Origin: Candidatus Avimonas caecicola | Lineage (GTDB): Bacteria > Bacillota > Clostridia > Oscillospirales > Acutalibacteraceae | NCBI GenBank assembly: GCA_904419875.1 | Contig: CAJFTG010000010.1 | Coordinates: 27,974-91,973 of the forward strand | Direction: 5' to 3' | Length of the DNA: 64,000 bases | Part shown: positions 16,628 through 25,650 of the stretch, in pieces | Numbering within the stretch: the first letter of the stretch is position 1 | Layout of the letters: each line of letters opens with the position of its first letter | Made by a program: the position numbers and the translations under genes | Notes under the pieces: generated by a model | Told to the model about the DNA's origin: nothing | The model's database searches: none | Seen by the model: the letters and a program-made list of their open reading frames with translations, nothing else

Positions 16628-16670
16628 AAACCCGTTGATGGATTTTTCTATCCATCAACGGGTTTTCTGT
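16628..16670 (+). terminator. Terminator of the abrB-type gene
   Basis: Perfect arms AAACCCGTTGATGGAT and ATCCATCAACGGGTTT with TTTTCT loop, followed by TCTGTTT. Confidence 0.85.
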
Positions 16671-16818
16671 TTCCGGGGGCCCGGCGGAGACGCGGCGTCC
16701 GTATGGCAAAAGCCGGCGCACCCGGCGGGCCGAAGGCCATCCGCCGCCCACACACAGGCCCGTGCAGGCGGGCCTCATGGAAAAGACGCCGCCGGACGGC
16801 AGCGTCTGCAAAACAATT

Positions 16819-17892
16819 TTACAACCCGTTTTTGGGGAGTTCTCCCCGGCGGAGGCCGGGCTGCCGCCGCATCATGGCGGGCTGAGGACGGCGCCGCCTC
16901 CCGCGCTTCGCCGCACGATGCATGGCGGAGCGGCCGGGAGAGCGCCCCTCCTTCTCCGGCGGAGCCTGGCGAAGGAAGCGCAGAAACGCCTGCGCCCGCA
17001 TTGTCTGGAACAGGGGGGCGGCGTAAAAATACGGAAGGACGGCAAAGCAGGCGGCAAACCAGCCGGCAAAGCCCAAATACAGCCAGATCGCCTCCCCCAT
17101 CCGGCCCCGCATGATCTGCCGGGCCCGCCGGAACAGATGCCGTTCCTCCGGGTCCGCAAGGAGGTACTGGGCGGGAAGATATCGCAGCATCAGCATTTCC
17201 AGCGCGACAAAGCCGCCCAGCAGGGCCATCAGTCCCAGCAGCGTGCACAGCAGCATGGTCAGGTCCGCCAGCGGCGTATCGCTTCCGCCCCGGCGCAGCA
17301 GCTCCCGGTAGCCGGCGATCAGGGCCGAGGGCGCATAACACAGCGCGCCCCAGCCCAGCCGGCGGATAAACAGCCCCAGCCGCCAGCGAAGCGCCCGCCC
17401 GTATCCCTGCCGGTAAAAGGTGAAAACCAGCGTATAAGGCGGCTGCTCCGGGCGGCCGCCCTCCGGCTGCTTTTCCTCCCGTCCGGGGAGGCGGGCAGGA
17501 GGATACCCTCCCTTCTTCTCTGCCGGCAGACGGATCTCCTGCGTTTTTTCCAGCATCGCCCGCGCCGCCCGGCCGTCCCCATCCGCGGGGGCGGCGGCTG
17601 TCCCTCCGCTGCGCGCCAGCCGCCGGTAATACAGCGCCTGCCCGGCGAGGACGGGAGAAACGAGCAGCCAGTCCAACACCAGCATCCCCAGCAGAACGAC
17701 GCCGTACAGCCAGCCGCCGGTCCAGAGCGCCCCCACCGGGACGACGCGGTCGGCTCCCAGCCCCAGCACATGCAGCGCGGCCAGCTCGCCGATCAGTACC
17801 GTCAACCCAAACGCAAGCTGCGTACACTGCACCGCATTGGCCGTCAGCCAGTTGCCCTTCAGTTTACCACGTGCCCGCTGTGCCGGTCTCAT
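16819..17892 (-). CDS. Multi-pass membrane protein, DUF975-like
   Basis: A protein of 357 residues; the ATG at 17892 (after AAAAGGGGGGGG) is preferred to a TTG at 17919. About six hydrophobic segments are spaced as in DUF975 proteins, with a polar insert at about 95-165. A late 'LFRRARQIMRGRMGEAIWLYLGFAGW' region matches that family's 'S..LM.G.k...f.l.LSFIGW' motif in style. The C-terminus is Arg-rich. DUF975 proteins have no assigned function; some affect protein export. It is a single gene facing the abrB-type gene. Confidence 0.6.
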   Translation of the reverse strand: MRPAQRARGKLKGNWLTANAVQCTQLAFGLTVLIGELAALHVLGLGADRVVPVGALWTGGWLYGVVLLGMLVLDWLLVSPVLAGQALYYRRLARSGGTAAAPADGDGRAARAMLEKTQEIRLPAEKKGGYPPARLPGREEKQPEGGRPEQPPYTLVFTFYRQGYGRALRWRLGLFIRRLGWGALCYAPSALIAGYRELLRRGGSDTPLADLTMLLCTLLGLMALLGGFVALEMLMLRYLPAQYLLADPEERHLFRRARQIMRGRMGEAIWLYLGFAGWFAACFAVLPYFYAAPLFQTMRAQAFLRFLRQAPPEKEGRSPGRSAMHRAAKRGRRRRPQPAMMRRQPGLRRGELPKNGL

Positions 17893-18143
17893 CCGCCCGC
17901 CCCCCCCTTTTCCGTGCAAGGCGCCGTCCGCCCAAATCTGCCGTCGCCGGACCAGGTCCGTTCATTCCCGCCCCTGGTCGGAGCCGCCGGCTTCCCCTTC
18001 GGCAGGCGGAGGACCTGCCTCTTGCCGCTGGTTAGTATGCCCGGCGGCTTTCCATTTCATACCGCAAAGGCGGGAGGCGCCGTGTCTCCATTTCGTTTTT
18101 GCATTTTCGGACAAGTTTTTTGGCTTTTCAGGCGAAATTTTTC

Positions 18144-18172
18144 TTGATTGTTCGGCTCCTCTGCGGTAAAAT
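18144..18172 (+). promoter_or_regulatory. Sigma-A promoter for glmS
   Basis: TTGATT, 17-bp spacer, TAAAAT, about 195 bp before the start codon. Confidence 0.75.
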
Positions 18173-18179
18173 ACAGAAG

Positions 18180-18360
18180 GTAAGTAGAAGCTCGGCGGAC
18201 AGCGGGACAAAAGGAGGCCCTTTGTGGGAGGGCATCCGGCCGATGCGCCCCCTCCGGGGTGCGGCGACCGGCCGCCGGGGCAAGCCGGCCGTCCGGGAAA
18301 GGACCCGGCGCCGTTTGTGGGAACGGCGCCGGGCAGCGGACGGCGGGACGCGAAAGGAGA
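18180..18360 (+). other. Structured 5' leader of glmS
   Basis: Three successive hairpins can be drawn: 18226-18255 (GGGAGGGCATC/GATGC..CCCTCC), about 18266-18291 (CCGGC/GCCGG core), and a very stable 18304-18333 (CCCGGCGCCGTT/AACGGCGCCGGG) shortly before the ribosome site. The conserved core blocks of the glmS ribozyme were looked for and not found. Confidence 0.5.
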
Positions 18361-18367
18361 AAACCGT

Positions 18368-20197
18368 ATGTGTGGAATTGTAGGCTTCATCGGCTGCAAG
18401 CCGGCCGCCCCCCTGCTGCTGGAAGGGTTGGCCAAGCTGGAGTACCGGGGGTACGACTCGGCGGGCATTGCGCTGGTGGAAAACGAGCGTATCGACATTT
18501 ACAAGGCGAAGGGGCGGCTGAGCGTGCTCAGCGAGCGTCTCCACGGGGGGCGGGACATCGCCGCGACGGCCGGGATCGGCCATACCCGCTGGGCGACGCA
18601 CGGCAAGCCGAGCGACGAGAACTCCCATCCGCATAAAAGCGCGAGCGGGCGGTTCGCCGTGGTGCACAACGGGATTATTGAAAACTATGCCGTGCTGAAA
18701 AAACAGCTGCAAAGCGAAGGGGTTGAATTTCTGTCTGAAACCGATACCGAGGTGATCGCCCACCTGATTGAGCGCAGCTACACCGGCGACTTCCTGGCCG
18801 CCGTGCGCGCCGCCGTCCGGAAGCTGGAAGGCTCCTATGCGCTGGGGGTGCTGTGTGCGGAGCATCCGGACGAATTCATTGCCGTGCGCAACGCCAGCCC
18901 GCTGATCGTGGGGCTGTCCGACATCGGCAATTTTATCGCCTCCGATATCCCGGCCGTGCTGGCCCATACGCGGCGGGTGCTCCAGCTGGCCGACCACGAG
19001 CTTGTCCGGCTGACGCGGGACTCGGCCGAAGTGTTCGACCAGACCGGGCGGCCGGTGGAAAAGCAGGCGATAACGGTGGATTGGGACGTGACCAGCGCGG
19101 AAAAGGGCGGCTACGACCATTTCATGATCAAGGAGATCCTGGAGCAGCCGCAGGCGCTGTCGGCCACCATCTCCCCCCGCATCGATGCGGACGGCGGCAT
19201 CGTGCTGGACGGCATCCATCTGACCGCCGCCCAGCTGCGGAAGATCAACCGCCTGTTCATCGTCGCCTGCGGCTCGGCCTACCACGCGGGCGTGGTGGGA
19301 AAATACGTGATTGAAAAGCTGGCGCGGGTCCCGGTGGAGGTGGACCTCGCCTCCGAATTCCGGTACCGCGACCCCATCGTGGACGAAAAATCGCTGGTCA
19401 TTATCATCAGCCAATCCGGCGAAACGGCCGACACGCTGGCCGCCCTGCGGGAAGCAAAGCGCCGCGGCGCGCGGGTCCTCTCCGTCGTCAACGTGGTGGG
19501 GAGCACCATCGCCAGCGAAAGCGACGACGTGCTGTATACCTGGGCGGGACCGGAAATCTCGGTCGCCACCACCAAGGCGTATTCCACCCAGCTGACCATG
19601 CTGTACCTGATCGCCTTCTACATCGCTCACAAGCTGGGCCGTATCGACGAGCGCGATCTGCGGCGGCTGCTCAGCGCCCTGATCCGCCTGCCGGATATGG
19701 TGTCCGGTATCCTGCGGCAGGCCGGGGAGCTCAAGCAGCTCGCCCAGCGGTACGCCTATCTGGAGCACGCCTATTTCATCGGGAGGAACCTCGATTACGC
19801 GGTCTCGCTGGAGGCTTCCCTCAAGCTCAAGGAGATCAGCTACATCCATTCGGAGGCGTACGCCGCCGGGGAGCTCAAGCACGGCACCATCTCCCTGATT
19901 GAGGAAGGGACCTTCGTGGTCGCCCTGGCCTGCTGTGAAAAGCTGATGGAAAAAACCATGTCCAACATCAAGGAGGTCAAGGCCCGCGGGGCGGAGGTGC
20001 TGGTCCTCACCACCGACGATAACCGCGACGTGCTGCCGGAAGCGGACCACGTGATCTATATTCCCAAGACCAACGACCTGCTGATGCCCTCGCTGGAGGT
20101 GGTTCCCATGCAGCTGCTGGGGTATTACATCGCCCTGGCCCGCGGCTGCGACATCGACAAGCCCCGCAACCTGGCCAAAAGCGTCACCGTGGAATGA
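18368..20197 (+). CDS. glmS: GlmS, glutamine--fructose-6-phosphate aminotransferase
   Basis: A protein of 609 residues, the normal length. The start ATG at 18368 follows GAAAGGAG and places the catalytic Cys at position 2 ('MCGIVGFIG') after Met removal. The glutaminase domain has 'YRGYDSAG', 'HTRWATHG', 'VHNGIIENY'. Two SIS isomerase domains follow ('ACGSAYHAG', 'ISQSGETADT', 'SEAYAAGELKHGTISLIEE'), and the C-terminus is 'LAKSVTVE'. It converts fructose-6-phosphate and glutamine to glucosamine-6-phosphate, the first step toward UDP-GlcNAc for the cell wall. It is monocistronic with promoter, structured leader and terminator. Confidence 0.98.
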   Translation: MCGIVGFIGCKPAAPLLLEGLAKLEYRGYDSAGIALVENERIDIYKAKGRLSVLSERLHGGRDIAATAGIGHTRWATHGKPSDENSHPHKSASGRFAVVHNGIIENYAVLKKQLQSEGVEFLSETDTEVIAHLIERSYTGDFLAAVRAAVRKLEGSYALGVLCAEHPDEFIAVRNASPLIVGLSDIGNFIASDIPAVLAHTRRVLQLADHELVRLTRDSAEVFDQTGRPVEKQAITVDWDVTSAEKGGYDHFMIKEILEQPQALSATISPRIDADGGIVLDGIHLTAAQLRKINRLFIVACGSAYHAGVVGKYVIEKLARVPVEVDLASEFRYRDPIVDEKSLVIIISQSGETADTLAALREAKRRGARVLSVVNVVGSTIASESDDVLYTWAGPEISVATTKAYSTQLTMLYLIAFYIAHKLGRIDERDLRRLLSALIRLPDMVSGILRQAGELKQLAQRYAYLEHAYFIGRNLDYAVSLEASLKLKEISYIHSEAYAAGELKHGTISLIEEGTFVVALACCEKLMEKTMSNIKEVKARGAEVLVLTTDDNRDVLPEADHVIYIPKTNDLLMPSLEVVPMQLLGYYIALARGCDIDKPRNLAKSVTVE

Positions 20198-20230
20198 GGA
20201 AGCCCCCTCCCGGAAAAGCCACGCCCACAT

Positions 20231-20270
20231 AAAAACGCGCCGCAAACACGGTTTGCGGCGCGTTTTGCTT
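20231..20270 (+). terminator. Terminator of glmS
   Basis: Arms AAAACGCGCCGCAAA and TTTGCGGCGCGTTTT around CACGG. Confidence 0.9.
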
Positions 20271-20711
20271 TGTGGTAACAACCACGGACCATGCCGGTGG
20301 AGCGAAGGAAGCTTTAGCGATGAGTGAGACAAAAAACTCCTCCCGGTGTAGAATGAACTGGCGGGCTGGCAGCTGCAGGAGACGCCAAAAGGAGGACGTT
20401 CAAATTGAACGGCAATAAGAGCGGCAGCAATCCAGGCTTGCTGCGGCACATACAGGTTGGAACGGCAAATATCCCGTCGTGTCTGCGCCAAAGTTCCGGC
20501 GATAAAATCTTATGGAGAAATGCGGGCGGAAATCAGGAAAATCTTGCCGAGGACAGCGAGCAGCAAACCACAAATTTTTGCCAGTGTCCGGCCGTACCTT
20601 GCCATCGCCATGGCAGCCAGTAACAGCGGGCTGCACCCGCTTGTGCAATGCCGCCGGCTTCGCTGGCGGATATTTACCTGTCGGAAGCCTTTCGGTCGCC
20701 CGGCCGGCCTT
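20271..20711. other. Intergenic region of 440 bp without a recognised gene
   Basis: Base composition drops locally (AT-richer than flanks at 20400-20590). Short open frames on both strands show no family resemblance and no convincing ribosome site, and a stop interrupts the most hydrophobic minus-strand reading. It may be a relic. Confidence 0.4.
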
Positions 20712-21386
20712 TCATCCGCGGATCCCGTATTCCCTGAGGTAAGCCTCCATCTTCTCCCGCATCGCGTCGTCCAGAATCACCCGGCCGTCCACCGGCACGT
20801 TGTGCAGGGTTTCGATAATCTCCCGCACGGTGACGATCGGATAGGTATCGATCCCGTATTCCCGCTTGATCTCCTGAATGGCGGAAAGTTCGCCGGTTCC
20901 CCGCTCCATCCGGTCGGCGGAAACCACCAGCCCGGCGATCTCCACGTCCGCAATCCCCCGCAGGATGGGCAGGCATTCCCGCATGGCGGTGCCGGCGGTA
21001 ATCACATCCTCGATGATGACGACCCGGTCGCCGTCCTTCAGCGGGCAGCCGACCAGCACCCCGCCCTCGCCATGGTCCTTGGCTTCCTTGCGGTTGAAGC
21101 AGTAATTCACGTCCCGGCCGTACCGGTTATACAGCGCAATGGCGCAGGCCACCGAAAGGGGAATTCCCTTATACGCCGGGCCGAACAGCGCGTCCACCCC
21201 CTGGGGGAAGTGCTCCTGCACGCAGGCGGCGTAATATTCGCCGAGCTTGGCGGCCTGCGCGCCGGTGCGGTAGTTCCCCGTATTGATAAAATAGGGGGTC
21301 CGCCGTCCGCTCTTGGTGACGAAATCGCCGAAGGTCAGCACCTTCGACCGGACCATAAATTCGATGAATTCCTTCTTATACGACAT
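20712..21386 (-). CDS. pyrE: PyrE, orotate phosphoribosyltransferase
   Basis: A protein of 224 residues from the ATG at 21386. The family motifs are 'SGRRTPYFINTGNYRTG', 'FGPAYKGIPLS', 'NRKEAKDHGEGG' and the PRPP loop 'VVIIEDVITAGTAMRE'. It makes orotidine-5'-phosphate from orotate and PRPP in pyrimidine synthesis. The frame stays open upstream to 21605, but that part is the overlapping end of the preceding gene. No other pyr genes are visible here. Confidence 0.96.
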   Translation of the reverse strand: MSYKKEFIEFMVRSKVLTFGDFVTKSGRRTPYFINTGNYRTGAQAAKLGEYYAACVQEHFPQGVDALFGPAYKGIPLSVACAIALYNRYGRDVNYCFNRKEAKDHGEGGVLVGCPLKDGDRVVIIEDVITAGTAMRECLPILRGIADVEIAGLVVSADRMERGTGELSAIQEIKREYGIDTYPIVTVREIIETLHNVPVDGRVILDDAMREKMEAYLREYGIRG

Positions 21387-21885
21387 CTTCCGTCCCATCC
21401 TTCCCGTTTTCTGACTGTCTGCTCTCCGCGTCCCCTGCCGCGGCCGGGCGCTGCTCCCGCGCCAGCAGGCGCCGTCCCCTGGCCGTAAGCACCGCCCTGC
21501 CCCGCCGGATGTGCGGGGTATCGAACAGGAAGCCCGGCCGGGTCTTTCCCTCCGCAACCAGTTCGCACAGCCGGTGGTAAACGTCCGATTCCCGGTAAAC
21601 GGCATAGTCCGCCGCCACCGTGACCGCCGGGCGGTAATCCAGCCGGATCAGGCCGGCCTCCTCCAGGCGGGCGAGCGCCTCTCCCCGCGCCCGAAGCGCC
21701 TCCATCCCCTCGTCCGGCCGTTCCAGCCGGACATGGTTGAGGGCGGTGGAGCGCAGCTCGCGTTCCCGGCTGCTACGCAGCTCCAGCCGGACGAGGGGAT
21801 ACCGCCTCGCGCCGGCCACCGACCCCAGCAGCGCCCGGTCCTCCGGACGGAGCCCGTCCTGCCCGCCGTCTTCCCTGTGTTCCAT
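21376..21885 (-). CDS. Hypothetical protein overlapping pyrE
   Basis: A protein of 169 residues whose stop lies 11 bp inside pyrE, which suggests translational coupling. It is rich in Arg, Glu and Leu. The middle ('ALARLEEAGLIRLDYRPAVT') and end ('AVLTARGRRLLARE') look like helix and wing parts of a winged-helix DNA-binding protein, with a 'SDVYHRLCELVAEG' helix between. No family was recognised. The ribosome site is weak (AAAGGA next to the ATG, or GGGAAAGG 11 bases away). A role with pyrE is only inferred from the overlap. Confidence 0.6.
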   Translation of the reverse strand: MEHREDGGQDGLRPEDRALLGSVAGARRYPLVRLELRSSRERELRSTALNHVRLERPDEGMEALRARGEALARLEEAGLIRLDYRPAVTVAADYAVYRESDVYHRLCELVAEGKTRPGFLFDTPHIRRGRAVLTARGRRLLAREQRPAAAGDAESRQSENGKDGTEDVV

Positions 21886-21958
21886 TCCTTTGCCCGCCTT
21901 TCCCTTTCCGCGGCGGAAAACGCCGCCCTCTGCCGGAACCTTTTGCCGCGCCCCGCCG

Positions 21959-22252
21959 TTACCGAAGGACCAGCGTGGTGACCCCCGGATTCAGCCCCGC
22001 CACCTTGGCGCGGATGCGGGGGTGCTTCAGGCCCCCGCGCACCATGTCTCTCAACACGGTGCCGCCGGTGTACCCGTGGATAACGGTCACCTCCCGCACA
22101 TTGCCGTCCAACCGGCCGAGCAGCCGCTCCAGATGGGATTTCGCCTGTTCCCGCGTCATGTGGTGGATGTCCACCTCCACCTTCTGCGCGGAGGAAAACT
22201 GCGGCGTCCATCCCGGCGTCATCCGCCGCGAGGGGGGATGAGAACGCGCCAT
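21959..22252 (-). CDS. Smr-domain protein
   Basis: A protein of 97 residues with a stand-alone Smr (MutS2 C-terminal) domain: 'VEVDIHHMTREQAKSHLERLL' and the nuclease-linked 'VTVIHGYTGGTVLRDMV' (family motif HGxGxGxLR, here HGYTGGTVLR). Smr domains bind branched DNA or RNA and may nick it. The ATG is preceded by AAGGAAGGGG. It is upstream of the 21376 gene on the same strand with a 73-bp gap. Confidence 0.88.
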   Translation of the reverse strand: MARSHPPSRRMTPGWTPQFSSAQKVEVDIHHMTREQAKSHLERLLGRLDGNVREVTVIHGYTGGTVLRDMVRGGLKHPRIRAKVAGLNPGVTTLVLR

Positions 22253-22326
22253 GCCGACCGCCCCTTCCTTTTCCGCTTTTGTCCATTATACGGCATCCCG
22301 CCCCCGAACGCAAGGGCCGCGCGGCG

Positions 22327-22354
22327 TTGACTTTTTGCGCGGCGGGGTTATACT
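22327..22354 (+). promoter_or_regulatory. Sigma-A promoter for the YwlG-type gene
   Basis: TTGACT, 16-bp spacer, TATACT, 73 bp before the start codon. Confidence 0.75.
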
Positions 22355-22427
22355 AAGGGGAGAAGGGGCGGCGCGGCCGTACATACGGCGGCCGCCCGCG
22401 GCACAGAGCCGGAAGGAGGAACTTCGT

Positions 22428-22979
22428 ATGTACGAAAGCATGGCGGCGCAGGCCCGAAACGCCGTGGAGGAATTGATCGACGCCGCCGGGATGAAGGCCG
22501 GGCAGCTGCTGGTGGTGGGGTGCTCCTCCAGCGAGGTGATCGGGAAACGGATCGGCACCTGCTCCAGCGAGGAAGCGGCCGCGGCCCTGTTCGGCGGGCT
22601 GTATCCGCCGCTCGGGGAGCGGGGCGTCTTCCTGGCCGCCCAGTGCTGCGAACACCTCAACCGCGCCCTGATTGTGGAGCGGGAGGCGGCGGAACGGTAC
22701 GGGCTGGAAATCGTCAATGCCGTTCCCCGGCCCAAAGCGGGCGGCTCCTTTGCCGCGGCCGCCTACGCGGCTTTCACCGATCCCGTGGCGGTGGAAACCA
22801 TCCGCGCCCATGCGGGCATGGACATCGGCAGCACCCTGATCGGCATGCATCTGCGGCCGGTCGCCGTCCCCCTGCGGCTTTCGGTGACACAGATCGGGGA
22901 AGCGCCGCTGGTCTGCGCCCGTACCCGGCCCAAATACATCGGCGGCGAACGCGCCCATTACCGCGGGGACTGGGCGTAG
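22428..22979 (+). CDS. YwlG/DUF436 family protein (TIGR01440)
   Basis: A protein of 183 residues from the ATG at 22428, after GGAAGGAGG. Family hallmarks are 'GQLLVVGCSSSEVIGKRIGTCSS', 'QCCEHLNRALIVERE', 'NAVPRPKAGGSFA', 'AHAGMDIGSTLIGMHLRPVAVP', 'ARTRPKYIGGERAHY'. Length is that of the family. The function is not established. It often sits near glyA/upp in Bacillus and is cytoplasmic. It is monocistronic here. Confidence 0.93.
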   Translation: MYESMAAQARNAVEELIDAAGMKAGQLLVVGCSSSEVIGKRIGTCSSEEAAAALFGGLYPPLGERGVFLAAQCCEHLNRALIVEREAAERYGLEIVNAVPRPKAGGSFAAAAYAAFTDPVAVETIRAHAGMDIGSTLIGMHLRPVAVPLRLSVTQIGEAPLVCARTRPKYIGGERAHYRGDWA

Positions 22980-23834
22980 CCGGCGGATGCCGCCGGCTGC
23001 GCCGATATTCCCTCCGCCGGTCAAACCGCGTCTCACCCTGATTTGCACGGCTCCCGGAAGGCCCGGCATCCGCCGCGCGGCAGCCCCTTCCGGGGCGTCG
23101 GGAAACAAGCCTGCCGCCACACATACCGCTGCACGCAGGGCCATGCGATAGCGGATCGCATTTCCTTTTGAGCGAGAACGGTTGGGGAAGAGGACTGCCG
23201 TTTTTTCGCATGTTTCTCTTCGGGAGCCCATCTCTGAAGCTATTTCACCCCTCCGCCCTTCTCGTTCACCCCCTCCTTTTCCCGGCTTGACCGCCCGCTG
23301 TACCGTCGCCTCCCCCGCCTCCGGTACAGCGGAGGAGGAAACGGGGAGGAAGTGGGGACGAAGCGGAGAGGAAGCGAAAGCGTATAATACGCCGCTTCTT
23401 GCTCTCACGGTACTGCGGGTTCCCCACCGGGACAAAGGGCGGGCGCCTGCCGGCGGCCGCAGCCGCGGCGGACGGCGTTCCCGCATCCAACAGTCCGGCA
23501 TCCGCCGCGCGCCGGGCCTCATCGCCGTCAGGCCGGAAGGCGTTTTTCGTGAGGAAAACGAGCGCCGGCGGGCCAGGCGAGCAGCCGGGCCCCGCATCGA
23601 TCCGCCGCGGCCCCCTTTCGGGAGTCCACGACGGAACCGCGCGTTGTAATCCCAGGCCGGACGGGCGGCTGCCGCGGGGGCCATGAGGCGCCATATCCTG
23701 TTATGCGGCCTCCTCCGCAGCAGGTTGTGCGGCCGGGCGCGTCCATTAATCCAAAAGCCGTGTTCCCTCTGCCTGCCGGAGGAAGGCGCCTTTCACGCAG
23801 ACGCCGGGCAGCCGCGCCGTTCCCGGTTCAAGCG
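22980..23834. other. 855-bp stretch without a recognised gene
   Basis: GC-rich, with overlapping open frames of Arg/Pro-rich composition on both strands, as expected for GC-rich non-coding DNA. It holds a 10-base-period purine tract at 23331-23376 and a TATAAT-like hexamer near 23384. No terminator or RNA gene was recognised. Confidence 0.5.
23331..23376. repeat. 10-base-period purine tract
   Basis: Blocks GGAGGAGGAA, ACGGGGAGGA, AGTGGGGACG, AAGCGGAGAG. Confidence 0.65.
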
Positions 23835-24506
23835 CTATACGATCCGCCCGTCGCTGATGGTCAGGCAGCGGCCGCAATAGTCCGCCACCTCCCGGGCATG
23901 GGTGGCCATCAGCACCGTGACGCCGCGGCGGTTCAGCCCTGTCATCAGGTCTAAGATCTCCGCGGACGTTGCCGTATCCAGCGCGCCGGTCGGCTCGTCC
24001 GCGATCAGGAGAAGGGGGCTGGTTACCATCGCCCGCGCAATGGCCACCCGCTGCTTCTGCCCGCCGGACAGTTCGGAGGCCCGGGTGTTCCGCTTTTCGG
24101 CCAGCCCGACCAGTTCCAGCATCTCTTCCACCCGGGCCGACGCCTCCTTGCGGGAAACGCTGCGGTTGAAGAGCAGCGGAACCGCGACGTTGTCAAAGGC
24201 CGTCTTGCTCAGAATCAGCCCGAAATCCTGCAGCACGAAGCCGATCTTCCGGTTGCGCCACTCCGCCAGCTCATCGCTGCTTTTATCCCCGGCATCCTCG
24301 CCGTCCAGACGGTAGGTTCCCTCCTGGTAATTGTCGAGACAGCCGATGATATGCAGCAAGGTGGATTTGCCCGACCCGGACCGACCCATGACCGCGATCA
24401 TTTCCCCCTGCTCCACCTCCAGGCTGACGCCCTTGAGGGCATGAACCTCCGACGGCTGCCTGTAATTGTAATATTTGTGAATGCCGGCCATTTGAATCAA
24501 GGACAT
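23835..24506 (-). CDS. ABC transporter ATP-binding protein (MacB/LolD type)
   Basis: A protein of 223 residues. Walker A 'GRSGSGKST', Q-loop 'FVLQDFGLI', signature 'LSGGQKQRVAIARA', Walker B 'LLLIADEPTGALD' and H-loop 'MATHARE' are complete. The 'DEPTGALD' form is typical of the MacB/LolD/FtsE group that drives FtsX-type permeases, two of which are encoded just upstream. The ATG follows GGGGAGG. It is the last gene of a five-gene unit. Confidence 0.95.
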   Translation of the reverse strand: MSLIQMAGIHKYYNYRQPSEVHALKGVSLEVEQGEMIAVMGRSGSGKSTLLHIIGCLDNYQEGTYRLDGEDAGDKSSDELAEWRNRKIGFVLQDFGLILSKTAFDNVAVPLLFNRSVSRKEASARVEEMLELVGLAEKRNTRASELSGGQKQRVAIARAMVTSPLLLIADEPTGALDTATSAEILDLMTGLNRRGVTVLMATHAREVADYCGRCLTISDGRIV

Positions 24507-24524
24507 GCCTGCCTCCCCTTTCGG

Positions 24525-25646
24525 CTACAGCCACTGATGAATATAGGACACGATGGAGCGCTGGTTGAGCCGACGGATAAACACCGCCGACGAAACCCCG
24601 AAGATCAACGCCACAAACAGGTACGAACCGAGGATGCCGGGGACCGAAACCGAGGCGATCAGCCCGGCGGCCGGAAGGAAAACCATCGCGGCCAGGGCCA
24701 GCAGCATGGGAAGCCCCACCAGCAGGGCGTCGTGCAACAGCTTCACCGTCACGATCTCCCGCGTTTTGGCCCCGCAGAGAAAATAAATCGCCATCCGCTT
24801 TTCCCTGTCCAGAAGGCTGAGAAGGTTGTAGCCCAGAAAAGCCGAGAGGCAGAAGCACAGCAGAGCGATGGACAGGATGATCGGCAGCTGCATGGTGCTC
24901 ATCAGCGAGCGCCGGCTGCTCCGGTAGCTTTCCTCCAGCGGAAGCGCCGCAGCCTGCAGCGCCGCCGTTTCCTCTGCCGTCAGGCTCTCCGTCTCCCGGA
25001 GATAATAGCTGCTGTAGTTGGTATTCATCCCTTCCAGTACGCCGGACAGATCCAGCCCCAGGAAGCCGGTCCCCCGTTCGTTGACCCCGCCGCCCGGCGT
25101 GGGGGTAACCGCACCGGCCAGGACGCCGGCCACGTAAATCTCCACCTCGCGGGTCTGTGCGTCGTCGTTCTCGTCACGGTACCACACGGTGCGGGAATAG
25201 GTTTCCCCCACCCGGAGGCGGTTCTCCTGCCCCCTGGGGATCAGGATGTTCAGACAGCCCTGGCGGGGGGAGGCCATCCCCTCCCCCTCGCTGAGCCTCA
25301 GGGGAAACTGCTCATAAAAGGCGGACGGCCAGAGATAGACTGCGGGATTGTCCGCGCTCATGTTGTAGCTCTCCCCCGGCGGCAGGAGGGTCACTTCCCG
25401 GCTGCCGCCAACCACCGTTACGCTTTCGGGGATTGCCGCCCCCTGCTCCTGCAGCGTATCCCCGTCCGTGGTCCATACCCTTTCCATCTCCATGGATTCG
25501 TACAGGGCGGTCAGGTCGAACAGGATTCCCAGCCGGGAGGCAAACACGTTGAACGCGACCAGGGTAATGGTCAGTTCCACCATCATCAGCAGAACCATGC
25601 CCTTGCGTTCCGTCAGCTGCTGCCAGGCCATGCGCAGCGCTCTCAT
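24525..25646 (-). CDS. FtsX/MacB-type ABC permease (second of two)
   Basis: A protein of 373 residues from the ATG at 25646 behind GGAGG, 4 bp after the stop of the first permease. There is one N-terminal membrane segment (about 15-37), a large external domain of about 210 residues, then three C-terminal segments (about 250-275, 305-330, 340-365). The intracellular loop 'LDREKRMAIYFLCGAKTREIV' is the FtsX-family hallmark. With the ATPase it would form a mechanotransmission-type or export complex. The substrate is unknown. Confidence 0.85.
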   Translation of the reverse strand: MRALRMAWQQLTERKGMVLLMMVELTITLVAFNVFASRLGILFDLTALYESMEMERVWTTDGDTLQEQGAAIPESVTVVGGSREVTLLPPGESYNMSADNPAVYLWPSAFYEQFPLRLSEGEGMASPRQGCLNILIPRGQENRLRVGETYSRTVWYRDENDDAQTREVEIYVAGVLAGAVTPTPGGGVNERGTGFLGLDLSGVLEGMNTNYSSYYLRETESLTAEETAALQAAALPLEESYRSSRRSLMSTMQLPIILSIALLCFCLSAFLGYNLLSLLDREKRMAIYFLCGAKTREIVTVKLLHDALLVGLPMLLALAAMVFLPAAGLIASVSVPGILGSYLFVALIFGVSSAVFIRRLNQRSIVSYIHQWL

Positions 25647-25650
25647 ATCG

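Noticed and set aside
18173..18367. glmS ribozyme upstream of glmS
   Set aside because: The conserved core (GCGCC..GAACT, GACGAGG, GGCGGATGCCTCCCGG-like blocks) is not visible; only generic hairpins are.
18128..20491. 787-residue minus-strand open frame across glmS
   Set aside because: It is a shadow of glmS in the GC-rich opposite strand, His/Arg/Gln-rich and without family resemblance.
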